Shown here: positions 10,302 through 21,300 of the stretch, piece after piece
Numbering within the stretch: the first letter of the stretch is position 1
How the letters are laid out: every line of letters begins with the position of its first letter
Origin: Phytopythium helicoides
Lineage: Eukaryota > Oomycota > Peronosporomycetes > Pythiales > Pythiaceae
Assembly (NCBI GenBank): GCA_024867545.1
Contig: JANFNE010000022.1
Location: 620,001-684,000, forward strand
Direction: 5' to 3'
Length of the DNA: 64,000 nucleotides
Notes under the pieces: model-generated
The model's input: the letters and a program-made list of their open reading frames with translations, nothing else
Told to the model about the DNA's origin: nothing
The model's database searches: none
Position numbers and translations under genes: made by a program

Positions 10302-13300
10302 ATGAGGAGCGGCCACGCGCGAGTCGCAGCCGGCAGCAGGGAGCGGCTCCCGCCTCGTCCCAGCCCCCCGGCGGTGGTGGCGGCGGCGGCGGCGTCCGCG
10401 ACCGATGAGCAGCAGCAGCAGGCGCAGCAGACGCAGCAGACGCACCAGCAACAGGCTGCGCAGGCGCAGCAGACGCAGCAGACGCACCAGCAACAGGCTG
10501 CGCAGGCGCAGCAGCAGCAGCAGCCGAGCAAGCAGCCTCCGGCCAAGCCGCAGGCCAAGGCGCAGGCCAAGGCGCAGGCCAAGCAGCCGGTGCGGCTGGA
10601 CGACGCGGCCGCGGTGATGGCGCGCAGCCGAGGGCTGTCGGCGCCCGACCAGCCGGGCACGCAGGTGCGGCCCAAGCTGCGCATTTCCGAGAGCGGCAAG
10701 TTCGAGGACCAGTACTACCACGCGCACGAGGGCTCGCGCGCCATGGGCCGCCTGCGCAACCGCGCATACCTCAAGGCCGACAAGAAGGACGCCAAGAAGA
10801 GCGCCAACGTGAACGCCAACGACGTCGAGCAGTTCTCGGACGCAGACATTGTGCTCGCGGGGTACCTCATCAAGCAGGGGTCCTTCTGGAAGACCTGGAA
10901 GACGCGCTACTTTGTGCTGCGCCGCGACCTGCCCGTGCTCTCGTACTACACGTCGCGCACAGAGCTTACCAAACTGGGAGAGATCACCATCGACGAAAAT
11001 ACAACCGTCAAGACGGCCCCCAAGGAGGGCTTCCCGCACCGATTCGTCGTCGAACACCAGGGGCGCAGCCTCACACTGCGCCCAATCGAGGACAATAATG
11101 ACGAGAGCGCTGCGAACGGCACCATGGCCTCCTGGATCCGCAACATCGACAATTGCATCGAGATGCGCAAGACGCTGGCCGAGCGCACGCGCGGGTCGTT
11201 CGACAACCGCGCATCAGATGGCGGGCGAGACTCGTTCCGCGCGCGCCTCTCAGAGAACGCGTCCATGCTCGAAGACATGTTCAGTGAGCGAGCGAGCATC
11301 TCGCGCATCGAGAACTCGCGCCAGTCGAACTCGATCAAGCGCCACACTACAGACTCGATCACCATCCAGAAGGCGGCAGCAGAAGCCAGTGCGGCGCGAG
11401 AAGGTGAGAAGAAGAATCCTCGCCCGAGGCGACTTCCGAGTGTGGTGTCCGCCCCACTGGAGGATGACACGAAGCCTCCGCCGCGTCGGCTTTTCCGATC
11501 TAGGAGCGCCGGCAGCGTCTTGTCTCGAACGTCAACCGAGCAAGGACCCGGAAAGCACGACGACAATGGCGTGTCAACGCTTTTGCTGGCGAACCACCAC
11601 TCCGCGACTCTGCAGGGTATGCAGTTGGCAAGTGGCTCGCGTCAATCGAGCGCCGAACATGCTACGCGCGCACCAAGTCTGAGCTTACTGGGATTCAAGC
11701 GGCCACCAAGCATTGAAGTGGCGGTCTCTGTAGGCAGCAAGGGCGCTCAAGAGTTCTCCCACATGATGGTCATTTTGTCGTTCGTGACGCAGAACGGCTC
11801 TCAAGAAGAGATTTGCCGGACGGAGATGCAGAGTACCTTGTCGCTGCGATCGTGTGGCGGTGATTTCTACGCTCGTGACTTCAGTGTTCTCCTCTCCGTG
11901 CCGCGCAACGCGAAGCGCATGCTGCATTTTGAGATCTTGGCGATTGTGAACCCGAACTCGGAGTCGACGGCTGGCCAAAAGTCGCTGGGCTTTGCTCGCA
12001 TCTCTCCTCTGGACTTGATGTTTTCCCGCGATAACACCATTGTGCTCGAATGCCACGCATCCACAAAGCCGCTACTGTTCCTCGTGATGGAGCGGATTTT
12101 GCCTGGAGACAGCATTAACGTTGGGCATGCATACACGTACGCACGGCGATACTTCATTTCTGACACGGCAGTGATGGAGAAACGCAAGTCGGGGGATCTT
12201 ATTCCACCCGGTGCAGGACCGGTAAGCCTTGGAGCAAACTACCGTGAGATGCTGCGCGGCAAGACCAATTCGCAGGATCCCAACCATGTTCTTGTGGCCG
12301 AGGAGCTGTCGTCGTCGTACATTTCCGTGTCCATGACTGTTGCGTTCTTGAAGTTTCTCCAGCGACGCAACCTGGACCGCATCGACGAGATCCGTCACGA
12401 AATCGAGGAGTACAAGAAGCAGACAGGAAAGCGTACGCCTCCTAACAAGGTTCAGCCTGCCCAGGTGTCGGTGCTGGATGCAGACACCATTCGCGACCGC
12501 GAGTTGGAGATGACCCACTACATGAGAATTCATGCGACATATGGCGAGAACCAGAAGCGCTATCAGGCACTGCTTGCTGCTCTCGAAGAAGGCAAGGAGC
12601 AAGGGATCACGGGATGCCTGAAGCGCAGCAATATGAAGAAGGACAAGCTCACGGAGTTCATGCCGACGAACTTGAACTGTCACTTGGTCCGCGCTCGACG
12701 AGTCGCGCTATCTAGTGGGGACGACCACCGCAGTTCAATCACCCATTCGTTCGAAGACTCGGACTCGGGCGACGAATCAAACTCTCAGTCCGCTGAGCTC
12801 GTGTACGCAGTGACAACTCATGGTTGCGCTGCGGCTCATGCCATTGGATTCAAGGAAGGTGGTTTGCGACGACTTCAGCAGCAGCTTCAGCAGACACCGA
12901 ACGATGGTCGGCTGCGGGAGCGGATCGAGCAGCGCGAAGATGTTGTGCGCTGCCAAGTCCTCGCGATTGCTGGGTCGGCGTTTTTGAGTGCTGTTGGTCT
13001 AGCAGCAGTCAAGGGCGGCTCCCATCACGACCGCCTGGAGCTGATCTGCTCAACTGGATTCCTTCTCAGCATCGAGTCATTGCTGAGCACAGTTGGGGCG
13101 GAGAAGGGCATGTTGGAGGACATGGCCGAGGGAGTGCGATGGCTCAGTCGGTCGGTGAACTTCCAGGTGCTGCGATCAATTGAGCACAACCCTCGCCTCA
13201 AGTACTCCAAGTGCGTTAGCATCCTCAGCACCCCGACCGGCGATCACATCGATGTGGCGTTCGCCGTTCCATCTGACGTGTTCGACAAGCTACCTGTGAT

Positions 13301-13976
13301 TTTGCAGGAAGGTCATGCGATCAAGGTGCACGCAGTCATGTTTACGCAGGGCATCAACGAGATGCAGTCAGTGGCGAACCACTACCTAAACTCCAGTCTG
13401 CAGGACGAGATCAACGTGGAAAACGCTGATATGCTTGAGCGCTACTTCCGCGTGTACCAAACGCAGATCAAGTATATGGCTGACCAGAAGAAGGCGGCTT
13501 CGCGCAATAGCAGTGGCAGCAACAGCAGCGCCAGCAGTACCAACAATGGAAACAACAACGAGTCGCTATCAGCTGTGGAGCAAGAGCTTGGGTCACTGCA
13601 GCTTGAGATCTCTGCTCTGCGCGCGCGTCTCAGCTCACGGCTGGAGAACGTCCAGAAGAAGAACGTCAACATTCTGATTGAATCGAGCGATATTTGTCGG
13701 CGGCTCGGCGCTGGCCGCACGACTTGCTGCAAAAGTGGCAAAGACCGAACGGCGATGTCTGTGACGCTCGAGACGTCACGGTTGCTTGTGGACCACTTTC
13801 ACGTCAAGCAAGGAGTGCACCTTTGCAATGCGATGCGCGAGCGCGGCGTACGTCGCGTCAACGTGTTGGCGAACACGGGGAAGGACAAGTATGCGTTCAA
13901 CAGTTTCCAGCTCAAGTACATTCCAGACTGCTACAAACCGCCTGTAGCAGCCGCCGACTCGCACGTGGCGTCATAA
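10302..13976 (+). CDS. PH-domain inositol-polyphosphate 4-phosphatase (INPP4-like)
   Basis: Single-exon protein of 1224 residues. The Ala/Gln-rich N-terminus (about 1-110) includes a 42-bp tandem repeat. A PH domain follows at about 183-290 (LAGYLIKQGSFWKTWKTRYF ... ASWIRNIDNCIEM). A C2-like beta region lies at about 470-605 (VAVSVGSKGAQEFSHMMVIL ...). The C-terminal phosphatase has the CX5R motif CKSGKDRT with nucleophile Cys at about residue 1143, followed by AMSVTLE, the signature of type I/II phosphatidylinositol-3,4-bisphosphate 4-phosphatases. Expected role: PI(3,4)P2 to PI(3)P at membranes. Animal INPP4 has an N-terminal C2 domain; the additional PH domain here should aid membrane targeting. 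A low-complexity Ser/Asn stretch (about residues 1067-1090) precedes the catalytic core. The start is the first ATG after in-frame stops. Confidence 0.9.
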   Translation: MRSGHARVAAGSRERLPPRPSPPAVVAAAAASATDEQQQQAQQTQQTHQQQAAQAQQTQQTHQQQAAQAQQQQQPSKQPPAKPQAKAQAKAQAKQPVRLDDAAAVMARSRGLSAPDQPGTQVRPKLRISESGKFEDQYYHAHEGSRAMGRLRNRAYLKADKKDAKKSANVNANDVEQFSDADIVLAGYLIKQGSFWKTWKTRYFVLRRDLPVLSYYTSRTELTKLGEITIDENTTVKTAPKEGFPHRFVVEHQGRSLTLRPIEDNNDESAANGTMASWIRNIDNCIEMRKTLAERTRGSFDNRASDGGRDSFRARLSENASMLEDMFSERASISRIENSRQSNSIKRHTTDSITIQKAAAEASAAREGEKKNPRPRRLPSVVSAPLEDDTKPPPRRLFRSRSAGSVLSRTSTEQGPGKHDDNGVSTLLLANHHSATLQGMQLASGSRQSSAEHATRAPSLSLLGFKRPPSIEVAVSVGSKGAQEFSHMMVILSFVTQNGSQEEICRTEMQSTLSLRSCGGDFYARDFSVLLSVPRNAKRMLHFEILAIVNPNSESTAGQKSLGFARISPLDLMFSRDNTIVLECHASTKPLLFLVMERILPGDSINVGHAYTYARRYFISDTAVMEKRKSGDLIPPGAGPVSLGANYREMLRGKTNSQDPNHVLVAEELSSSYISVSMTVAFLKFLQRRNLDRIDEIRHEIEEYKKQTGKRTPPNKVQPAQVSVLDADTIRDRELEMTHYMRIHATYGENQKRYQALLAALEEGKEQGITGCLKRSNMKKDKLTEFMPTNLNCHLVRARRVALSSGDDHRSSITHSFEDSDSGDESNSQSAELVYAVTTHGCAAAHAIGFKEGGLRRLQQQLQQTPNDGRLRERIEQREDVVRCQVLAIAGSAFLSAVGLAAVKGGSHHDRLELICSTGFLLSIESLLSTVGAEKGMLEDMAEGVRWLSRSVNFQVLRSIEHNPRLKYSKCVSILSTPTGDHIDVAFAVPSDVFDKLPVILQEGHAIKVHAVMFTQGINEMQSVANHYLNSSLQDEINVENADMLERYFRVYQTQIKYMADQKKAASRNSSGSNSSASSTNNGNNNESLSAVEQELGSLQLEISALRARLSSRLENVQKKNVNILIESSDICRRLGAGRTTCCKSGKDRTAMSVTLETSRLLVDHFHVKQGVHLCNAMRERGVRRVNVLANTGKDKYAFNSFQLKYIPDCYKPPVAAADSHVAS
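10422..10505 (+). repeat. Coding tandem repeat, 42-bp unit x2
   Basis: Copies 10422-10463 and 10464-10505 are identical and a partial third follows. Each encodes AQQTQQTHQQQAAQ in the disordered N-terminus of the phosphatase. The unit is in frame (14 codons), so length variation would not disrupt the gene. Confidence 0.9.
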
Positions 13977-14140
13977 CTGCGTGTGTGCTCGTGTCGGTTG
14001 CCTCGGCTGGTATACCATGTGAAATTGTGTTTCTGGTTCCGCTCACTTTCGATGAAGATATGGCGTTTTCAACTTGTTGATTCGTACTACTTTTTTCCCG
14101 TGGTGCTGCTTTGCTTGCTTTAGCTGACCCAACAAGGTGC

Positions 14141-15024
14141 TCATATGTCCCAAAACGGATCATTCTGTCGCTTGAGCTCACGCTCGCGCTTTCGACTCTG
14201 CTGCAGCTTGACCACCTGGATCAATCAAACATCAGTCTCTGGTGATGCTAGCGACTCCAGACAAGCAAACGCCCCTAATTCGTACCGAGAAGCGCAACTG
14301 CTTTTCCAGGTCGTAGTTGGCCTCGCTCAGTCGCTTCACCTGGTCCTTAAGCGCTAGCACCTCAGGGTGGGCGTGCGTCGCGCGGTCGAGTTCGCGCTCT
14401 AGCTCTTCGACTCGTTGGCGGCACTTGAGACGAAGCTCGTGCTGTGTTCGGGATCCAGAGATTAGTGCGTGGTTGAGCTCATGAACACAGTGACTACTTG
14501 TAGTGCACCTGCTGTTGGACAAGCTGCGTTGCAATGCCCTCGCCGAGAGCTGCCGCGTCATCCCGTTGTCTTCGAAGGGTGCTGCTTTGACGAAGTAGGT
14601 GCAGAATCAACTCATCCTTCTCTTGCTCTCCAATTTTTTCGAGCGACGCGTGAATCCTTCCTGAGCTGAGGTCTTTCCCTTCCTGGTTGTTCTGCTCGGA
14701 ACGGAACATTTCACTCAGCTGCGCTGCGAGCTCGGTGACTGACAACGAAGGTCGATCCGAGTCCTTTGATGCATCCGGAACTCCCTCTGGACTGAGCTGA
14801 TTGTCCCGAATGCGTCGATCAGCTCTTCGTAGAGCCTCGTGGGCTTGTCGAGCTCGCTGCAGTCGCTCTGATGCCGACAAAAGCTGTTTGTCTTGTAAGT
14901 TTGTGTTCTGCTTGGACAAGATCGAGGAATCTGGATGCCCTACCGAAAATGGCTTGCTCGACTCGAGCTTTTCTTGTTCCTCTGGGATAGTGGAGCGAGC
15001 GCGAAGATTTCTTGGCGTTGCCAT
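14141..15024 (-). CDS. Small coiled-coil protein, function unknown
   Basis: Three exons give 248 residues: 15024-14509, 14441-14286 and 14215-14141, all phase 0, with introns of 67 and 70 nt. The first 60 residues look disordered. From about residue 60 on the protein is charged and heptad-rich (ASERLQRARQAHEALRRADR; later CRQRVEELERELDRATHAHP; then LKDQVKRLSEANYDLEKQLR), predicting a long parallel coiled coil. It ends in basic KLQQSRKRERELKRQ and NDPFWDI. No catalytic motif, signal peptide or membrane segment. Such proteins are often cytoskeletal, basal-body or trafficking adaptors, but nothing here decides. The exon 1 donor was placed after VQQQ because only that keeps the frame; 5 codons further there is a stop. 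Confidence 0.65.
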
Positions 15025-15129
15025 TCTACTTTGAAAGTTGGCGAGAAGTCGCTAGACGGCTAGTGATGATCTCCATGCTCGTGTAGCAAAACGCATTCTG
15101 TATTTATACCAACTGTCCTCGCTCTTGCT

Positions 15130-16725
15130 CTACTCGGCCTTTTCCTCCTCGTCATCGCCAGCAGAGGCATCGGCCTTTTCCTCTTCTTCATCTTCATCCT
15201 CCTCGGGCTCCTCATCGCCGTCGAGCTCCACGGCCTCGTCGGCGTCCGCCTCGGCGACGTTGATCGGCACAGCATTCTCAGCGCTCTCCTCAAGGGCACG
15301 CAGCTCCTCGTCACGCATTGGCGGGGCTGCAAACCACGGCAGCTTTCCGCGCTGAAAGTCGTTGATGACCTGCACGGCCACATTGTTAAAATCGGCCTCG
15401 CCCTTCGGCAACAGCTTGCCCGACTTGGTTGCGAGCTGCTCGAGGAAGTGCCACTCGTCGCGCCACTCATCAACGCCGTACACCTTCACAATGTACTCGC
15501 GCTTGACGCGCTCCAGGATGGCCGGGATGAAGTCGGTTGGCTGCGGCAGACGCTCGGCACGCACGACACCCTTGAGCACCGTCTCGATCTCGTTGTCGCC
15601 CGTGTCGTACACGATACCGGGACAGTCGATGAGGAAGATGCGGCGCATGAGGGTAATGTACTGCCAAACCTTGGTCTCACCCGGGATAGGCGCCACCTTG
15701 CACACCTTCTTTTTGCGCAGCGCATTGATGACCGAGCTCTTGCCAACATTCGGGTATCCGATGAGGCCGACCGAGATCTGCTTCTTGTCCTGGTGCAGCT
15801 TGGCGAACTGGCGCAACAGGTTGATAAGCGCTCCCTTGCCGAACGGGTTGCTCATGGACGCGTGGAAGGCGAGCGTGGGCGTGGTCTCGCTAAGGATCTG
15901 CACCCAGCGCTTGGTGACCCAGTTGGGCACGAGATCGCACTTGTTGATGACGAAGATCAGGTGCTTGTGGCTCGCGTTCTTGCGGATGTGGCGCTCCACG
16001 TGCTCGCAGCGCGTGCCAGGCACATTGCGCGCGTCGAGCACCTGGATGACGACGTCCGAGCAGTCGAGCACCTTGTAGAGCTCTCCCCAAATGCGCTTGG
16101 ACTGGCCCTTGCTAAACACGTCATGCGAGACCTCCTCGCGGAAGTCCTGCGCCTCGACGACGGCGTCGCGGTCCTTGGTAATGCCCGACTCGGCGTATTT
16201 CTCGGAGCCCTGCTGCGCGCGTGCGAGCAGCGAGGCGAGGTCCGTGGACTCGATCTTGGCGCGCTTGCGCGAGCGCTTTCCGTTGAAGACGTCGTCGTAG
16301 CTCTCGGTCTCGAGCAGCTTCATGCGCGCGACTGTGTTGGTCTCCTTGGCCTCCTGCACGAGGCCCATGGGCAGCTTGCGCGTGCGCAGCACGACCGAGT
16401 AGGGGTCGGCGGCCTTGAGCGACATCTCGTTGCGGAACTTGTCGAGCTCCTTCTGGCCCACGACGCGCGTGTTTCCGAACCAGCGGCGGTCGGGCTGGAT
16501 GCGTCCCGTAGTGCGCGTGATCTCCTGGCCGCCGGTCTTGCCCTTCATCATGAGCGTACCGCCCACGACCTTGCCGGCCTTGTTGCGGATCGCGCCGCTG
16601 TTGCGGTACATGTTGAGGCGCTTGATGGTCGACTTGTCGCGCATGTTGGCGGCCTTCTGCCGCTTGGGCACCTGTCGGTGCGGGTTGTCGGCCGACGCCT
16701 TCTTGGTGTTGATGCCCTTGCCCAT
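15130..16725 (-). CDS. NOG2: Nucleolar GTP-binding protein 2 (60S biogenesis GTPase)
   Basis: Circularly permuted YlqF/Nog2-family GTPase that in yeast acts as a checkpoint for pre-60S ribosome export. G motifs appear in permuted order: G4 NKCD ([10 protein letters not shown]), then G1 GYPNVGKSS, then G2/G3 with [20 protein letters not shown] and DCPG. The NGP1NT domain is N-terminal ([43 protein letters not shown]). The C-terminus is very acidic ([20 protein letters not shown]). I place the start at MGKGINTKK (16725), typical of the family; the frame is open to an earlier ATG at 16761. 531 residues, single exon. It shares a divergent promoter region with the C2 gene. Confidence 0.93.
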   Translation of the reverse strand: MGKGINTKKASADNPHRQVPKRQKAANMRDKSTIKRLNMYRNSGAIRNKAGKVVGGTLMMKGKTGGQEITRTTGRIQPDRRWFGNTRVVGQKELDKFRNEMSLKAADPYSVVLRTRKLPMGLVQEAKETNTVARMKLLETESYDDVFNGKRSRKRAKIESTDLASLLARAQQGSEKYAESGITKDRDAVVEAQDFREEVSHDVFSKGQSKRIWGELYKVLDCSDVVIQVLDARNVPGTRCEHVERHIRKNASHKHLIFVINKCDLVPNWVTKRWVQILSETTPTLAFHASMSNPFGKGALINLLRQFAKLHQDKKQISVGLIGYPNVGKSSVINALRKKKVCKVAPIPGETKVWQYITLMRRIFLIDCPGIVYDTGDNEIETVLKGVVRAERLPQPTDFIPAILERVKREYIVKVYGVDEWRDEWHFLEQLATKSGKLLPKGEADFNNVAVQVINDFQRGKLPWFAAPPMRDEELRALEESAENAVPINVAEADADEAVELDGDEEPEEDEDEEEEKADASAGDDEEEKAE

Positions 16726-16891
16726 GGTCGTCGCGACGCCTGCAGCTCCACCTGCAGCCAAACCCTCGGGAGCAGATCTGCCGCGCGCCGCTGCTTGACC
16801 CCAAGGAGGTGTTTGGTGGTGGGGAGCTGCAGCGGTATTTCGTCCAATGGTCGTCTTCCATCAGATTATAGTTGTTTTCATTGGCTGAAAA

Positions 16892-16919
16892 GGCGCTGAA
16901 ACTGGCCATTTTCAGCGCC
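16892..16919. promoter_or_regulatory. 10-bp inverted repeat in divergent promoter
   Basis: GGCGCTGAAA (16892-16901) and TTTCAGCGCC (16910-16919) form a perfect inverted repeat with an 8-bp spacer, midway between the divergent NOG2 and C2-protein starts. ATTGG boxes (inverted CCAAT) lie beside it at about 16880. A dimeric transcription factor site is plausible; no known oomycete factor is assigned. Confidence 0.4.
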
Positions 16920-16995
16920 GCGCGTCACGGCAGGCGCGTCACGAATGTGGTCACCAGGCGTTCTTCCGCCCCTGGCAGTCGACGACGGGAAGAAG

Positions 16996-18011
16996 ATGGC
17001 GCTGGCGCGGCGGCCCGGCGCGCGCGTGCGCGAGGACCGCACGGCGTACCTGTACGAGAAGCACGTGAACCACCAGGAGGGCGTGGCGGGCTCGCTGAGC
17101 ATCCGGCTGGTGGAGGCGCGCAACCTGCGCGCGGCGTCGTCCATGTTCTGGACGCGCACGTGCAACCCGTACGTGATCTTCCGGCTGGGCAAGCAGAGCG
17201 CGCGCAGCTCGACCATCCAGGACAACGACAACCCCAACTGGCGCCGCGAGCTGCTCGAGTTCAAGATACCAAAGCTCAACCTCAAGCGCCAGCCGCTCGA
17301 CGAGCACTCGGACGTGCGCATGGAGCTCGTCGTCGACTGCATGAACGACGACTCGCTCACCGGCATGGCCACGGAGGTCGTCGGCATGTCCAGCGGATCG
17401 GTCATCGGCACGGCGCTCGGTAGACGTCACGCCGCTCATGGAGGGCAAGGAGGAGGTCATGGACACGTGGCTCACGTTGCGCGGCGCGCTGCTGCCTAGC
17501 CGACGGTGTCTCGGGCGCCAAGAAGGTCGAGAAGGACCTCGTGCTCGGCGAGGTGCGCATCGTGCTGCAGTACGAGCCGTTCGGACTAGAGCCCCGCGTG
17601 GGGGACGTCGTCAAACTCGAGGGCTTCGGCTCCTACCCGTCGGCCCTGCTCGCTCCCGTGGACGAACTCGAGCTCACGGTCAAGAAGACCAGCGGCAGCT
17701 TCCTGCTCTGCTCGTACGTGACCAAGGCAGGCTTCGACGCCGCACTGCGCCTGCACCGCAACACGGTCTTCGTGGCCCACCGAGGCAGCCTGCTCGACCG
17801 CATGTACGCGTCGCTCATCGCCGAGCCGCTCGAGTTCATCGGCTCCACGCCGCTCGGACTCACGTGCAAGGAGCTGCTGCGCCCGTACATCAACGTGGCG
17901 CGCACCTTTAGCGTGCCGGCGCTCGTGGCTGCCAAAGCCACGATCGTCACGACCTTCAGAGCGTCGTCGGCCGCCATTGGCGCCGTCGTGGCCTCCATGG
18001 ACCAGCCGTGA
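16996..18011 (+). CDS. C2-domain protein with two apparent frameshifts
   Basis: An N-terminal C2 domain: GSLSIRLVEARNLRAASSMF, then CNPYVIFRLGKQSARSSTIQ, then DNPNWRRELLEFKIP, then MELVVDCM. The C2 fold then continues in a different frame at about 17412 (VDVTPLMEGKEEVMDTWLTL) and in a third from about 17500 (SGAKKVEKDLVLGEVRIVLQ). The remaining approximately 150 residues are one frame to 18011 (GDVVKLEGFGSYPSALLAPV, GSFLLCSYVTKAGFDAALRL). The frames together make one sensible protein of about 335 residues, so one-base indels near 17411 and 17485-17500 are more likely than introns. C2 domains bind membranes, often with calcium; the second half is not recognised. ATG at 16996 chosen; 16945 is an in-frame alternative. 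Confidence 0.6.
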
Positions 18012-18398
18012 GGCGGCGGCTGGGGGGCGCTCCATGTCCAGATGGCTCCGTTTTTGACTTGCAACGTATCTGGTTCTGAATTCTGACCTAGTCTGAGCCC
18101 TCTGATTGGGTGAAATACACTTAGTGAACGCTATGATTGGTCAAAAGCGCTTGCCATCTGGCGCTGGATTGTCATAAGGCGCGAAGAGGAAGCTCGACCT
18201 TATGGGATCCGCGTTGAAGTGTCGCGGCGCGGCTTCTTCGCCGCTTTATCCCTGGCCACCCGAGGCCGCGCGGCGTCATCACTGTCATTCGACACGCGCA
18301 GCTGCCTCCAGCGCTCCAAACGCGATCTTTCCCGGCCCCGAACACCCTGCAGGTTGCCTCAGCGTCGACCGATTGAGCCGCGCACTTTCTCCTTCGAC
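18012..18398. promoter_or_regulatory. Upstream region of the nardilysin-like gene
   Basis: 387 bp without a gene. Two GATTGG (inverted CCAAT) boxes sit at about 18100 and 18136, about 36 bp apart and both in the same orientation. The reading frame of the downstream gene is open back to about 18219 but has no ATG before 18399. Confidence 0.35.
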
Positions 18399-21300
18399 AT
18401 GAGCGCGAGCCAGGCGTGTCTGGACGCGTTCCGCTCGCCCGCTGACAGGAAGAACTACCGGCTGCTGACGCTTGAGAATGGGCTGGAGGCGCTGCTGGTG
18501 CATAGTAACCCGGTGGACCCCGACGCGGGCTTTGAGCAGCAGGAGGAGGAGCAGGAATACAGCGGTCGACTGTCCTGTGGCGTCGAGCGCCAGCGTGGTC
18601 TCTGAGCCCGATGAAGAGCCGCTGATGTCGCCGCGTGTGTCGACGCGGCGTTCGAGAGGTGTGTCTGTTAGCAGCTGCAGGAGCAGCTTCAGTGGCGACG
18701 GCAGTGAAGCTGAAGATGGAGATGACGAAAATGACACCGACAACGAAGGAAACCAGACGCGCAAGCACTCGCATCTGGCAGCGGCATGTCTGACGGTTAG
18801 TGTTGGCAGCATGGCCGATCCCCCGGAGCTGCGTGGCCTCGCGCACTACCTGGAGCACATGCTTTTCATGGGCAGCACAAAGTATCCCGATGAGAATGAG
18901 TTTGAGGCGTTCCTGAGCACGCATGGCGGCTATAGCAATGGTGCAACGGAGTGTGAAACGACTCGCTACCTCTTTGAGGTTGGCTCATCTCATCTCGCCC
19001 CAGCTCTTGACATGTTTGCAAACTTTTTTGTGTCTCCGCTTCTCAAGAAGGATGCGATGGAACGTGAGCTACGCGCAGTTGAATCCGAGTTCAACCGAGC
19101 AAAGAATAACGACTATGTGCGGCTACAGCAGGTCCAGTGCGAGACGTGCGCTCCAGGTCACCCTTATGATAGCTTTAGCTGGGGCAATTCGCGCAGTCTT
19201 CTCGAGATTCCAGAGGAGACAGGCGTCGATGTGCGGGCCGCGATGCAAGAATTTTTTGAGAAGCACTACTCGTCACACTTGATGAAGCTGTGTGTCTACG
19301 GTGAGCAGTCACTTGATGACCTCGAAAAGATGGTCGTCGACTCATTCAGCGCGATTCCTCGTCGTTGTGTTGGTTCCGATGGTCGCGACACACGCCCAAT
19401 GGTGCTGTACGACTCCATGTCTCCGCCTTTTGGACTGCGTGCAGGTCAAAGGCCCTCAGTTATCAAGATCATTCCTGTCCGTAAAACGCATCAGCTTCAT
19501 TTGTACTGGCCGCTGCCAACGCTACTTAGTCAGCATCAACAGAAGCCGTGGGAGTATCTTGCCCACATTTTAGGCCATGAAGGTCGCGGATCTGTGACGA
19601 CGCTACTTCGGAGTCGTCAGTGGGCCACTGAAGTCACAGCGGGAGTCTCCGAGAGCGACTCGTACGAGTTTGGTTCGTTTGGAAGTCTTTTTGAGATGAA
19701 CATCTCGCTTACACGTCTGGGCATAAAGCACTGGGAAGACGTTGTTCACATAATCTACGACTCTGTTGCATTTCTGAAGAGCCACAAGCAGCTGCCAAGT
19801 TGGATCTTTGATGAGCTGCGAGTATCGACAGAGATGGACTTTCAGTTCCAAGAGGAGATGGATCCCATCTCAACCTGCCGCCGCTTTAGCGACATCATGC
19901 AGCATCGATTCTGCATTGAACGTCCCCGTGGTATTCTGCGGTACGGTGTGCTTGAAAGAAAATTCGACGAGTCCCAAACTCGTGCGTTACTTGATCTCAT
20001 GACGCCCGAGAACTCACGTATCATCCTACTGTCTCATACGTTTGAGAACGATGGCACAGAGGCGACCAAGTGGCGCACTGAGCGCTGGTGCGGGGCCAAG
20101 TACTCGATAGAAAACATTCAAAAGCATCTTCTTGGCCGCTGGAGCTCGCCCCTCGCGGACAGTAACAAGACAAATGTTCCCGGAGGCGAAGTGGAAATCG
20201 CAATGCCTGCCAGCAACCCATTCATGCCTCAGACGTTCGATGTTATTCCGCTCGATGAAGAGTACGGCAGTGACGCTGAAGGTTTGACAGTTGAAGGAGA
20301 TATCCTTGTGAATCCTAGTAGAAAGGCTGCACCACCTGAGGTAGCACTCATAACCGCCCGTGGCAGCAAGCTATGGTACAAGCGTGACGCGACGTTTTTG
20401 GTTCCGAAGACCAACGCCAATTTTCTGTTCTGCCTTCCCTCGATTACAAGAAATGCCACCAACTATGTGTACGCACAGCTTCATCTGCGAGCTGTGTACG
20501 AGGAGCTCAAAGACGTGTGGTACCAGGCTGATAATGCTGGATTAAGCTTCGGGTACATGGTACGTGACCTGGACATTGAGCTTGAGGTTTCGGGGTTTAG
20601 CGACAAGGCTCCAGAGCTCGCTCGTGTTGTAATGCGTGCTCTGATTGAGAGCCGGGTGGCTGATGTTACCGCCTTTAATCTCCTACGCGATGAAATGGCC
20701 CGAGAGTACCGCAATGTGAATCTCAAGCCGGCAGCAAAGGCTCGTTATCTGCGATTGCAATTGCTGGAGCGCGAAACTTTTTCTGTCGATGACAAACTTC
20801 GAGCCCTTGAGCAAGTATCTCTCGATGGACTTATCGAATTCCAACAGTCAACGCTATGGGAGGATGGATTCGAGCTAACGCATGTGTCAGACCCTCCGGG
20901 TAAACAGAAGAAGGCGCGTGTGACGGTTCGTGCGCTTGTCCACGGCAATATTACTCGGTCCGACGCCAAGAAATTGCTCATCGATGTTGAAGACGCAATT
21001 TGGTCGCAGAAGAGTAGCGTCGCCAAAACGCAGCATGTTTTGCTGTCGCCAGTGCTATCACCGGTGCTGTCGCCTTTAGTGACTCGCTTGGCGTCTCCAG
21101 CTGGACATTCGGTGCTTACTCCACCCTCGCCTCCGCCAACCCCTGTTCGGCCACACACCTTCCAGCTCCCTGCCACGGCAAACGGTTTGCTTTTGCGCGA
21201 TATGAGCGAGCACGAAGAGGAGACCAACTCCATGGTGGAGGTGTACTTTCAGCTTGGCAGGTTGGACGTTGAGGACCGAGCGTACGCAGACTTGCTTCAA

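Noticed and set aside
10209..11057. 282-codon minus-strand frame opposite the INPP4-like gene
   Set aside because: Composition is a mirror of CAG/GCG repeats (Leu/Arg runs); no domain; the plus strand encodes PH and repeat sequence.
15448..16899. 483-codon plus-strand open frame opposite NOG2
   Set aside because: Arg/Leu/Ala/His-rich antisense shadow caused by GC-rich third positions; the opposite strand encodes a clear NOG2 GTPase.
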